NCBI GenBank assembly: GCA_021234155.1
Contig: JAJEKV010000124.1
Coordinates: forward strand, 2,067,094 to 2,131,093
Direction: 5' to 3'
DNA length: 64,000 bases
From: Isoetes taiwanensis
Taxonomy: Eukaryota; Streptophyta; Lycopodiopsida; Isoetales; Isoetaceae
Part shown: positions 21,141-32,114 of the stretch, piece by piece
Layout of the letters: every line of letters starts with the position of its first letter
Numbering within the stretch: position 1 is the stretch's first letter
Program-made: the position numbers and the translations under genes
Notes under the pieces: generated by a model
What the model was told of the DNA's origin: nothing
Databases searched by the model: none
The model's input: the letters and a program-made list of their open reading frames with translations, nothing else

Positions 21141-23246
21141 AAGCAAACATAGATAAACTTTGAGGTAAACAAGAAAATAAAAATACAAAATGAATGATGT
21201 GTTATTGCAAACCATATATTATAAATTGCCACATGTGATGAGGAGAAGTGTCAACTGAGTTAGCCAATAGCGACGAAAGCTTCAACATCATAATTTGCCT
21301 CACCTTAGTATATTGCATTCCAAACTGGTGATAATAAGAAAAATCATTTGCAGTCCTTGCTTGTGCACTTTTCGGTATCCTGATCAGTATAGAAAGTCAC
21401 AGCTTTTAAAGAAATTCTTTCTGAAACAATGTTATGAGGCTCTGCCTCATGCCCATAAACTCTTCCAACATCTCCAACTGCCTCATTTTTATCTACATCG
21501 CCAAACTTGAGAGAGGAATCAGCCCTTGAATGCATGATCAATGATTGAAGGTTCGTGGGAAATGCTGGCCTTTCAAACATAAGACTGATGGCCCCATTCT
21601 GATTCTTGATAGCATCCCTACCCCAGGAAGATGACCTTGACAAAATTTCCTGAAGATCTAGACAGTGTTTGACACATTTGAAGATCTTTATAAAATTAGC
21701 CTGGTCTGGTTTAATAAGAGTAAGGTATGCTTTCGCACATCATCTGCCACATCTGTTTTGCTTGTAATTTTGCTTGTAATGTGCCATTGTCTCCATAGCT
21801 TTGAAGCATTGCCTACATTCCATGCTTTCTACCTGCAAATGTCCCCACGGTTTGCTCTGTAAGTTTGCTCTGTAAGGCTCTGTGCCAACACAACGAGGCA
21901 TAGAACCTGCTGAATACATGCTTCCAATTTCGTTCCCATGCTTCAAAAGTTTTTTTTTTTTTGCAACTAACATTTGGAATTTTTATATTGAGCTATCATC
22001 ACATCAATCCTAAAAAAACATAGAAATATCAAGAGCAGCATATACCTTGTCCTCACAACCTTGTGTATGATACAAGACGAAAAATGGAATATCGCAATAA
22101 CTTTAGGAAGTGAGCCAGGTACTCCCCTCATGAAATAAAGGTGATGATTATGACACAGCCACCTGGAAAGGGCTAGAAGAGCTTGCAGGAGTCAACGGGA
22201 CTTCTCCAACTTAATGTAAACTGTGCATTGTGCATCTAAGGTGCCCCTACGATAAAGCATTGAGCTTTTAAAATTTATCCTCAGAGACATTAACTATAAG
22301 AACCCGCCACGTATCACAAGCCAAAGATCCAAGTCTCCGCTGTAATATGTAGCACGATGCCTTCAAAATGTAGACTGCATACCTCCAGGAACCCTATGGT
22401 CTTACTTATGCGACCCAAACACTTTCTGAAAATGGGCTTTATCAAGAATCTGCAGCCGTCCCCCAACTTCACGAACTTCAAGAAGAGCAGGACTGGCCAT
22501 AGAAGACTTTGTTTGCTCCCCGTCAGAGGCTTTGTGGAACTCCTCTAAATCCTCCTATCATGAAACATATTCGTCTCCTACTCCAAAATGCTCTTACCTT
22601 TGCTATCATATAAGGGAGCAAGACCATTAGCACCCTAGAAACAAGAAACCAGCTTGCCAAGGCCAGATATGTATCATCTTCAAACCACTTCTCAGGTGAA
22701 CGGGCAGGCATCGCCACTGTGATTTAATTTTGTGGATGCCAAAATAAAAGCAATTGCATTATCGCTATGGCCGCCACGAAACCTGGGTCGCAAACCTTTC
22801 GCCGCAACAACAAAGCCCAGAAGTAAGATAAATCCGGAATCCAAAGTCCATGCCCCTGTCAGGTTGCATTATTTGGCAGAGAGTTGAAAACCTAACCAAA
22901 TAATAGATTTAGGGACTCCGATGGAAAGCGAGGAAAAGGATGGCAGGTAAAAGCATGGATGAAAAATTAGAAGCAAGGTGAAGATAGGGCATGGCGATGG
23001 AGAAGAGCAGAGGGTGTCTTCATGAGGCTTGCATGTTCAGCCCCTAAAATAAAAAGAGGGCTTTTGTTGTGAGCCCTTGGATGTTGGACCATTGAAAAAA
23101 AAAACTAAATCAACGACTAAGAAATGGTGCACTCTAGATGTACGCATTAGTACATCTATTCGAATACGCCATGAAAATCTTAGGAAAACCTTTGTGAAAA
23201 GCGTACAAAAACACAAAGAAAACCCCCTGTTATTATGCTACATATT
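21141..23246 (-). mobile_element. Inserted block with exon-like fragments
   Basis: This block completes the insertion in the Helitron and ends with the 200-base segment (23038-23236) that is inverted relative to 9646-9860, then GCTACATATT. Minus-strand open stretches include SSWGRDAIKNQNGAISLMFE and RISLKAVTFYTDQDTE (21344-21643), EKWFEDDTYLALASWFLVSR (22620-22690) and DSGFILLLGFVVAAKGLRPR (about 22770-22850). They look like exons of spliced genes, the last two possibly of one membrane protein, but no family was recognised. Confidence 0.4.
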
Positions 23247-23462
23247 GGGATAAAAAATTCCCACCTTGAACAACGCAAATACCCACCATGGATTTTAGTC
23301 ACTTTATAAGCACATATTCACAAATTTAAAACCAGCTTTGCAAGTACATATTCATAGGTTAAACTATCTTTGGATACAATTCTTGCCAAATAGTCTTCAA
23401 GATCACCTCAACAGAGAAATACATTTTGTCATCCCATTCCAATGCATATGGAAAAATTCCTT

Positions 23463-24285
23463 CTAGTCCCTCCTAGTCCCTCCAAAACATTCATTAGTCT
23501 GATCTCTAGCAATATTGATCAACTTGACAGCCTATATATAAATAAATGTGTTGCAGAAGGTTAATAAAATTTCATCGTAGACTACAATAAACTTGTCCGT
23601 ACCTGCACCTTATAGTTTTCACTCTGTTGCAAGTTATCTCTCCTAGTTATACTGCATGCACCATACTGCAAGTTCTCTCTCCTAAGACTTATTGCAAATA
23701 ATGATGATAAAGATTTGGGTCAAGAATAAAACTACATATAAACTACACAGATTAAGACATTTTAGTTACTATACCTTTTCAAGAAATGATTTGTTGTTGT
23801 AGGATTGGACATAGAGAATGCCTTTCAAGAATAGAGTTACCAAGATGATACACCCATAATCCTAAAAGCAAATAATAAATTAGTTAAAAAAAAACATGCA
23901 GGATGGATATATGATACCCAGAAAATAACATCATGCAAAAGCATATAAAGTGAAACTTGTGGCAGAAGTTAGTGGAGTACCTTCTGAAAGCTGTTTTTTC
24001 TGAAGACTTTGCTTATAAAGTTATAATTCTTTCTACTCTACACTAGCAATGAAATGTTTAGAAAGCATTTCATAATTTGTTGTACAAACCATTACCATCA
24101 AAGTAAATCAAAACGTTAATAGTTTGATGGGAAAAATCCTAATGATTGGCTACCAATTAAGTCTACAAAATTGTAATGGTTTCCAACTTGACCATGTTAG
24201 AAATACATTCTATTCTTTTATTACATTTACTAAATCAATACCGATTGCATTGTCAAAGAACTGTCAAATTTATCTTAATATCTAA
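23463..24285. other. No supportable gene
   Basis: AT-rich sequence without coding-like frames. Possible remains of the 5' part of the preceding Helitron. Confidence 0.4.
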
Positions 24286-24289
24286 TAAC

Positions 24290-24390
24290 AAAGTTTAAAA
24301 TGAAACGCACTAATTTGCTCAAAACGCACTTCAAAAGGAATCTTTGAAAGATTCCCTAAAATCCCCCCAAAAAGGTCCCTTTTGTTGGTA
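24290..24390 (+). repeat. Dispersed repeat, inverted copy at 45130-45240
   Basis: TTTAAAATGAAACGCACT, then GATTCC, AAAATCCC and AAAAGG(T/G)CCC occur in the same order on plus here and on minus at 45240-45130. Confidence 0.5.
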
Positions 24391-26686
24391 CATTTGTGAC
24401 AAATGTGACAATTTGAAAAATTTAGACATCATTTTGGAGGGGGGTGTGAACTTAGCTTCCATTCAAAATTGTTTGACATCCCTTTTTGGCCCCCCTAGTT
24501 TGGTTTGCGAAATAGTAATATTTTCAAAAACTAAACAAAATAGACATTGAAACAAGGTGCAAAGCACTGTGGATTGCCCCCAAAATGCGAGAAGTTATGG
24601 AATCTATAATCGCGAAGCAGCCCTTGGCACAATGCCCTGAAAATGCAGCTTGTATAAATAGCGTAATTTAGAAACCTCTTAAATAAATTCATCTGTTTTA
24701 ACCTGTGCTATGCCCACCAACCAGAACATCCACCATATGAATCTGCAACAAAAAAAAGAGCAGAATAAACAACTCTACATGCTGCAAACATATAATACTT
24801 GTCAGTGTATGAAGTAAAAAATGAATATGATCTTATACACAATAAGTTCAGCAGGAGTCACTTTGAATGACAGACCTTAAAATGCATCCAAATATGGCTT
24901 TCATGACGTGCAAGTTTTCAACTCTTGCAAATGTCACCTTAGAAGCTGAATAATCCCATGATTGGCAATACTTAGTGATATGTGCAACTTCGAAGTCCAG
25001 CATACTATTAGAGACTTGTATCACTAACCACTGTTAAATGGGGCCCACCGCCCACAAGTATGTTTGAAACCACGCTTAATGGCATGGATAGAAAGTGCTC
25101 CAAGGTGTTTATCGTGAATATCAATGAGGAGATCCAAAAGCTCTGCTCAATTAGACTGTAGTTATGCCCCATATAATCGTTACGCCGCCTTGTTCTTTTG
25201 CATTTACACTTGTACATGCCTAACATCTATTGAATCTTATGCTTGTAAAATGGCAGTCCAAGATTACACAAAGCTTAAGCAAGCTTAATACCACTAACTT
25301 CTCGCCCATGGAATCTAGCTCTAACGAACGTGCATAACTATGTATGTTTGAACTTTCCGATTGGAAATATCTTTTATCGCTTTGCAAATGTAATGTCACT
25401 TCAACAAACGCATTAAGAAAGTAGAGTTGAATGAATTCTTCTCCCACAACTTTTGACAATTCATAGCTCAAAAAAAGTGCAAAAACCTCCCCTCTGGCCG
25501 ACTATGAAGCTTGACTTCATGTAGAGATTTGTATAATATGTATGTCCTTCCCGACTTTTAGATAAGATTTCATACTTCTCTAGCATCGCGACTTGCAAAG
25601 AACTTATTGTTCACACAAGGCATTTCTACGTAAAATGATAAGCACAGGGGAAGCCACTCACCCAAAATTTACAACACTTGCAGGAATCCGGAACTTCCAA
25701 CCTCAGAGACATGATTCCCCGCCGGTGCACGATGTCCAAATATGCACAAAAGACAACTTGAAATTGTACCACTAACTAAAGTCGATTGGGGCCTTATCCC
25801 GATATTGCTTGGGAAGTTCATGCAGTTGGCCTTGCCACAAACTATTCCTTTATGAAAACAACCAAGATAACGCATGGACCAAGAACTACCGATTTAGCCC
25901 AACTCAGAAGGATAAGACATTAAATTTTGAGTATAGGAACCTACCAACTAAAATGGGATATATTCAAGAGCCTCCATACTAACCTTCAATGTGAGGTTAA
26001 GAGGATTCTTTGCCTACAGAAGCGATCCAATAGCTCATACCATGCATGTGATCCAGTCCATAAAGAAGAAATCCATATGTGCCCATTCTCAATGCCCTCG
26101 GCTAGTCGTGATCTTTACATTTTTCCAACGCTGTTAATGATAAAATGAAGGAGACATAGCAGTTTTTGGAAAACCAAGATCTGGAAACACAATAAGAATA
26201 ACCGCCCTACAATAGTTTCACATGATGCTATATGCCAAACACAAGCTTTCAGCTCGAGATAATATTCTGCAACAGAAGAGCAAATGTATCAGTTCTTGCA
26301 GAAAAATTCATAAAATAGATGGGTTAGCTGGAATCTTACCTATCTGAACCAAGACACTGCAAATCTTGGCAGTAAACAAAAAATCTGTAAAACATTTGTG
26401 GAGTGAGAGAGCCTCCAACTCTCGACCGCAGGATTTCACGTAGCTATGAGACCTCCCATTAAAGAAATGATCTGACACATTTTGACATTGCCTCATTGAA
26501 GCAAACATTTTCACATGAAAGTATGCCTCATTGAACAAACTTAAACTTTGAAGCGCAAGTTGGAGTCGAAGACGCTCGCTCTTCGTCTTATATACTTGCT
26601 CTTATTTGCTCATCCGTCTTGCTATAGACTTATGTATATTGCGATGACAATGCGTGGACATAACGTCTTCAAAATAAATTTCTGGG
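24391..26686. other. No recognisable gene; scattered short frames
   Basis: Minus frames at 25008-25226, 25220-25471 and 26308-26538 are open for 70-85 codons with fairly normal amino acid composition (for example ELLDLLIDIHDKHLGALS in one frame near 25100), and could be exon debris. None could be assigned to a family. Confidence 0.3.
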
Positions 26687-26964
26687 TGGTATAGATTTAT
26701 ACCACAATAGGTAGTGCTGTGCAGATATGACATGCCAGAGAGTTCGTATGGTATAAATTTATACCGCAAGTGGACTCGAGCGGTATAAATTTATACTGCA
26801 AGAGGACTCGAGCGGTATAAATTTATACCGCGAGAGCTCTCTCGATTCACTGCGAGAGCTCTCACGGTATAAATTTATACCGTGAGAGCTCCCTCGTTAT
26901 ACCACGAGAGCTCTCTCGGTATAAATTTATACCGCGACAGCTCTCTCGGTATAAATTTATACCG
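26687..26964. repeat. Array of CGGTATAAATTTATACCG palindromes
   Basis: Seven copies of an 18-base perfect or near-perfect palindrome occur in 278 bases, separated by GAGAGCTCTCTCG or GACTCGAGC words that are themselves palindromic. Related single copies occur at 42090-42140 and 44725-44741, at both sides of the inverted copy of the neighbouring unit. Such an array could extrude cruciforms; its binding partner is unknown. Confidence 0.85.
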
Positions 26965-27575
26965 CAGAAAACCTTCAGACAATCAATTTATACACATATA
27001 TGTGTATATATATACAAGAAAATCGCATTGTTCCAGTTTTAGCATGTTCTTACGGTGTAAGGCCCTATAGTGCTCTAGGTAACTAACGATTCTACTGAGA
27101 TTCTCTTGTGATTCCTCTATATTCTTCAACATTTTATGTACTATATTTAGCATTCATGAAGATTCCCCTAGATTCTCTTAGAATTTTCAATTTTGATTGA
27201 GGTGCTTACCCATGAGCATTTAGAACTTTCCAAAATAATCTATTTTGAATCTGTGCAACATTTCTAAAACACTTTCTATTTTTAGACTGAGGCGCTTACC
27301 CTGAGCATCTAGAACTTTTTTTTTTCAAGATCTATATTGTACACCTTTATTATGAAACATTTTAGAACATTCTATTGTGGCTCTTTGCAAAATCTTAAAA
27401 AGAAACTCTAAGATTTCATCAAGATTTTCTTAGATTCCCTTAGATATTATGAAGATTCCCTTAGATTCAACTAGATTTTAAGCGATTCCGTCAGACTTGT
27501 AAATGTTTTCCTACATTCTCTTACAATTTATGAGATTTCCTTATATTCCCTTTAATTCTCCTTGATTCCCTTACA

Positions 27576-27863
27576 TTCTAGAAATTTCTAGAACATTCTA
27601 GAACTTTCTGGAACATTCTGAAACTTTCAAAACATCCTAGAACTTTCTGGAAGTATTTCCCTATTCTCTTACATTTTCGAAGATTCCCCTACATTCTAGA
27701 ACTTATTAGAACAATTTAGGATTTTCTGGAAGGATTCTCTTAGATTCCCCCTAGATTCTCTTGTATTCCAAAACATTCTAGAACTTTCTAGAACATTCTA
27801 GAAGGTTTTAGAACTTTCCAGAGGCTCCAGAACATTCTAGAATTTTCTTGAACTATCTAGAAT
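27576..27863. promoter_or_regulatory. Heat-shock-element-like arrays (TTCnnGAA every 10 bases)
   Basis: At 27576-27623 five decamers of the form TTCTAGAANN follow one another without a gap, the last two imperfect. At 27776-27863 nine more follow in phase, with one 9-base unit. Alternating nTTCn and nGAAn pentamers are the recognition sequence of heat shock factor trimers, where three units suffice. Each stretch is therefore an extended consensus. Flanking sequence (27100-27570) is a looser form of the same pentamers. Function is inference. Confidence 0.6.
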
Positions 27864-27934
27864 GTTATATTGTATTTTATCTTAATTAGAACATTACCCT
27901 TAAGTATATTTGAAACATAAATTATTTATAGAAC

Positions 27935-28010
27935 TAATGCTTGGTCTAGTGGTTAGAGTGGGGGGTTTGGGGGGTTGAGGGCTAGGGTTCGAAGCCTCCC
28001 AATAACATAA
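27935..28010 (+). repeat. tRNA-like stretch with pol III A and B boxes
   Basis: TGGTCTAGTGGTT (27942-27953) matches a tRNA A box and GGTTCGAAGCC (27986-27996) a B box, spaced as in tRNA, but a run of G replaces the anticodon arm and the stems do not pair well. Two more copies lie on minus at 42655-42728 and 43240-43313 with the better B box GGTTCGAATCC. It is a SINE-like, tRNA-derived sequence, not a tRNA gene. Confidence 0.6.
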
Positions 28011-28039
28011 AAAATTTTAAAAGCCTTTCCTTAAAGGAT

Positions 28040-28450
28040 GAGCATTTAACATGAGCCTTAGGATCTTAGACTCGATCAACGATCAAGATCTCATCATATA
28101 AAAGCAATATGAGCCGTAGGATCTATTACATATAATTCCCAAAGCCATCTGGACCGTAGGATATATTCCAAGCCACCTGAGCCGTAGGATCTCGGATCGA
28201 CGATCAGGATCAAGAGCAACCTGGGCCGTTAGATCGATTACATATAATTCCCAAGCCATGTGCACCGTAGGATGTGTCCTAAACCAACGTGAGCCGTAGC
28301 ATCTCGGACCGACGATCAGGATCGAATCAACCTAGACCGTAGGATCGCTTACATATAGTCTATACACAAACTCCCAAGCCATCTGGGCCGCACGATACGT
28401 CGCAAAGCCACGTGAGCCATAGGATCTCGGATCAACGGTCGGATTCAAGA
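28040..28450 (+). repeat. GCCGTAGGATC minisatellite
   Basis: About eight half-units carry GAGCCGTAGGATCT or a variant, alternating with CGGATCGACGATCAGGATC, ATTACATATAATTCCCAA and CCAAGCCA. The period is roughly 115 bases with strong divergence. The same array is at 42220-42620 and 42780-43200 on the other strand. Confidence 0.7.
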
Positions 28451-28470
28451 GGACAAATATAAGAACATAT

Positions 28471-28505
28471 ATAGAATAGAATAGAATAGAATAGAATAGA
28501 ATATA
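28471..28505. repeat. (AGAAT)n microsatellite, LINE tail
   Basis: Six to seven AGAAT units, (ATTCT)n on the LINE strand, lie exactly between unit X and the LINE 3' sequence. This position suggests a repetitive LINE 3' tail in place of poly(A). Confidence 0.7.
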
Positions 28506-28689
28506 CATTAACGTTTCTCAGGCCGTGAGGCCCCCGGACTTATGTAGCATCCTGCGAGCTCCCATAGGGTGCTTCCAGCAAACAGACGCATAGGTTTTAT
28601 GTAGCCATCTAGCGGGCTTCACTTGTTCTTTATATATTACCCGCATCGTGCTTATAGCTGGCTTCTTGGCCATACACAAATGCATCGTT

Positions 28690-31600
28690 ATAAACAGTTT
28701 TGAACTGTGCTTTTTGGGCTACTCTGATCCGCCTCATACGTGCTTTTCAGATTATTAGCCCTCTCTCTTTGTGCACCCCCCGGTGTCTTATTATCATTTC
28801 TTTTATAGCTTTCGCTATATCTGTGAGTGTCTCTTCTTTGTCCATCAGTGCTGGGAGTGGGAGATCCCACCTGACCTTGTCAAATTTGGACCTTATATCG
28901 TTGTAAACCGGGCATTCCTTTACCATGTGCTCTTAGGTCCTCTATTTTCCTCGAGTCACATACTTTCGACATATTAAACTCTGCTCTATCTATTTTCCTC
29001 CATCTATCTTTCTCAATTCGGTCATGGCTTCCCATCCCGAATACGGCCAGCGTTCCCCTGTTACTCTTACTCAACCTGTTGCTTTTGTATGTGACATGCC
29101 CTATCTGTCCCCCTGGGTTGAAGGTTTCCAATAGCCAGTTTGCCTTGGGCCCTGTGTGCCGTGCCAGCCAGTTTCTCATTGCCCTATCTGTCCATTCCTC
29201 GTCCCATTCTTCTGCTTGTATGATCGACTTAGTTGCATCCCCATACTTCTTTGTCCATTTGGCCAATTCGTTAAACCATCCCTTGCTGTTGTTGTTATGT
29301 CTTTTTTTTGCCGATTCATCTATCGCTAGTGACGACGGTTTGTCCTCTTTCCCATAGCTATTGTCCTTTATTAGGTATCTAAGCGTTCTTTCCTGGCTCT
29401 CACTTCCATTGGTTTTCCCCGTTTCATATAAGATTGTCGCCCGATTGATGTACCTGCTTTCACACGGAATTCTGTCCGATGCCATTGTCTCGGTATGCCT
29501 TCCTGCTTTTCCCACTTCTTTTTCGACAGGCCTGGTCCCCATGTCTCGCGATCCGGTACAATTGTGTTGATGCTACTATCGTCTTTGAATAGGTATGCTT
29601 TGATCTCCCAATTGGTGATCCCCGTTGTTGTTGCGATAATTCATCATGATGTAGTAGTTGCCTATTCTTTGCTGCTTGAAATCGGTGTCTGCTCCCTTTG
29701 ACCATCTCCCCCATGTGTGTCGTACCCTAGATACCTGTACCCTGTGGCTTCCTCTAGTTCTTCCCCCTTGTATCTAAATGGCCTATGTTTTATCTTTGTC
29801 CCGAAGGTCACTATTTTTGTTTTTCCCAGGTTGACTGTCAGTCCTGTCTCCTCACAAAATTCCTCTAGTATTTCTAGCATTCTGTGCATCCCCTTGGCTT
29901 TGGTCGCCATCATACCCAAATCATCTGCATATAGCATTATGGGGACTTTTGTTTTCCCTATCATTGGTGCCTCACTGTCTCCCTGTCTTTCCCTGACAAA
30001 TTCCTGTAGTGCATCTATATATATCCCAAATAGTGTCGTGACGGCGATGGGACAGCCTTGTTTAACTCTGTATCACATTCTATGGCTTCTTCTCCCTCTG
30101 CTGTTTTGGCATACACCTTCTGGTATAGCCTTGCGATTGATCCTACTAGCCCTTCTGGTGCTTTTAGCCCTATTAGCCTAAGTAGAAGTTTATCCCTAGG
30201 CACTGTGTCAAAGGCCTTTTTAAAGTCCACGAAGCAGCATATGATCTTCTTGTTATTCTCCTTTGTCTGCTCTATCATTATCCTTAGAGTCACCAAATGG
30301 TCTGTAGTCGAATACTCCGGTCGAAAACCTGCTTGACCTTGTGCTCTGAGCTTCCCTGCTTCTGCCCACGTTTTCAGTTTTTGGTCCAGTGTTTTCCCGA
30401 ACCATTTCGCGAATATTGAGCTGACCATAATAGTCCTGTAATTGCTCGGTTCCTCCTTGTCTCCTCCTTTGTGAAGCGGGATTACCTTGTTAAACTGCCA
30501 TCTTTCCGGAAGACCCAAATGTACTATCTCATTGAATACTTTTGTTATAATCCTCTATCTCTCGTTCCCTCGCACTTGACATTTCATTTGTTAGCCCATA
30601 TAGATCCGGGCCTTGTTGTTTGCCATTCTATTTAGTGTCCATGTCACTTCTTCACGGGAGAAAGGGGTTTGTGTCTACCTTACGGGTCCATGATTGGTGC
30701 AGCTCTGTTTTTGTACAACCGTTCTAGGTATCTTGTCGATCTATCTCTATTTCCGTTCTTCTCCCCTCCTCCCCTTTTGATGTACCTGTTTTTGCTTTTG
30801 AGCCCCTTTTCATATTGTTCCAAAATACCTTAGGTCTCCTTTTCAGGTCCTCGGCCAATCCCCATTGATGGTTTTTCAGGTCCTGGGTTCTCTTTCTCTT
30901 CAGAATTTTCACATATTTGTTTCGTTCCTCTTGGTATGCCTCGGTCCCTTTTGCTGTTTGGCTTTCCTTCGTTGCTCCATGCACCCTTCATCAAACCATG
31001 TTGACCTCCCAAAATGCTATTGCCCTCTTCCCTCTTTCTCTTCTCCCGAATGCCATTCTAGGCGCTTCCTCCAAGATCTCGTTCATATCATTCCCTCATC
31101 TTTCATTCCCTCTCCCCATTCCTTTGCTTTTATTTCTTTTTGTACCTTTTTTTGAATGTTCCCACTCTTTTTTCTCTGAATTTAATTGTTATCTCGGCCC
31201 GTTTACCTCTTCCTTGCTTTTATCTCTGTTCTCCCTCTTGTCACATTTATCTTGAGCAATATGGGTTACATGTCCCTCCCTCCTTCCTATCGGCCATTCC
31301 CCTAATTCCATCTTTCCGATTTCCTTTATTGCTTCCTCGTTTGCTATCACATAGTCTACTATCTTTGCTCCCATGGACATTTGTGCTTGTGAACTGACTC
31401 CTCCCATCTTCTTAAACCATTGCATATAATTGTATCCCCATTTACGCATACCTCCAACGGTGTTTCTCCTCTTCTTTGTTATCTCCGCCGTCCACACGTG
31501 TCCCCATTGCCATTCCTTCCCTCTTATAGTCCGGGTCCACTGTCTACTCTCGTTGTCTATCCACACTTTATGTGATTGCTCTGTCCCGTCCTTGCATTAA

Positions 31601-32114
31601 TATCCCCCACTATGATCAACATTCCCTTATCCCTATGTCTCATGACGATCTCTCCCATGCTTAATAGCTCCAGTTTATCACATTGGGGCAGATAGTATAC
31701 TATTAGCAAATACAGATTTCTGTAGTCAAGCAACACAGCATTTATAAGCATGTATCTTTTATTAATGTCATTTTCCAAAATACATGCTTTTCTGATACTG
31801 CTATTTCTAATGTAGCAGGCTAGCCCTGCGCTACCCCTTCCTATTTTATAGTTCTTTTCCCTCCAACAAGTGAACAGAGTGTAGCCTGGTTCATCTGGTA
31901 GCCTCTTTGTGCTGTGTTCCCATGTCTCTACTAGACATATGATGTCCTTGTCTCGTGCTTCGTTTAGGCGTTCTCCATCATCCCATGGATATCCCGTACA
32001 GTTCCAGTACCAGATCGTTACTTCTTCCTTCCTTTCTGTCCCCCCCTGTCCCCCTGCTGTTCTATTACATGTCCTTTCCTTAGTTGCCCTCTCGTTCTTG
32101 CTCCTGATCCCCAT
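28690..32114 (-). pseudogene. LINE ORF2: endonuclease and reverse transcriptase, disrupted
   Basis: Frame pieces in order on minus: 32114-31557 with WYWNCTGYPW, IICLVETWE and IIVGDINARTG (AP-endonuclease type); 31566-31189; 30984-30724 with KVFWNNMKRG; 30518-30015 with VIPLHKGGDKEEPSNYRTI, QAGFRPEYSTTDHL and CCFVDFKKAFDTVPRD; 29964-29662 with LYADDLGMMA and LTVNLGKTKIV (reverse transcriptase core); 29542-28880 ending in CDS...HxxxxC-like residues, then a one-base frame change near 28935 after which the frame continues to about 28690. At least five frame changes make it inactive. Confidence 0.8.

Larger units (their letters stand above)
19880..23462 (-). mobile_element. Related Helitron, interrupted by a 2.5 kb insertion
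   Basis: The minus 3' end has the perfect hairpin (19890-19909) and CTAG (19880-19883). 19880-20748 matches 15981-16870 of the neighbour with small indels; the match resumes at 23247 (GGGATAAAAAATTCCC) and runs to 23462. The block between is an insertion absent from the first Helitron. No 5' terminus was found beyond 23462, so this copy is also truncated. Confidence 0.7.
26965..28470 (+). mobile_element. Composite repeat unit X, left copy
   Basis: This 1.5 kb unit holds a TTC/GAA pentamer region (27100-27870), a tRNA-like stretch (27935-28010) and a GCCGTAGGATC minisatellite (28040-28450). The same order is found on the minus strand at about 44130-42180, with scattered differences. It ends at 28470 in AAGAACATATAT, where the (AGAAT)n tail of the LINE begins; in the other copy the sequence continues beyond this point. 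It has no coding capacity. It may be a non-autonomous element, but no target duplication was found. Confidence 0.6.

Noticed and set aside
9646-23236. Single 13.6 kb transposon bounded by the inverted terminal segments
   Set aside because: The right segment lies inside an insertion in a Helitron that itself starts at 19880, so one simple element spanning both cannot be reconciled with the nesting.
27935-28010. tRNA gene
   Set aside because: A and B box words are present but acceptor, anticodon and T stems do not pair properly and a G-run replaces the anticodon arm.
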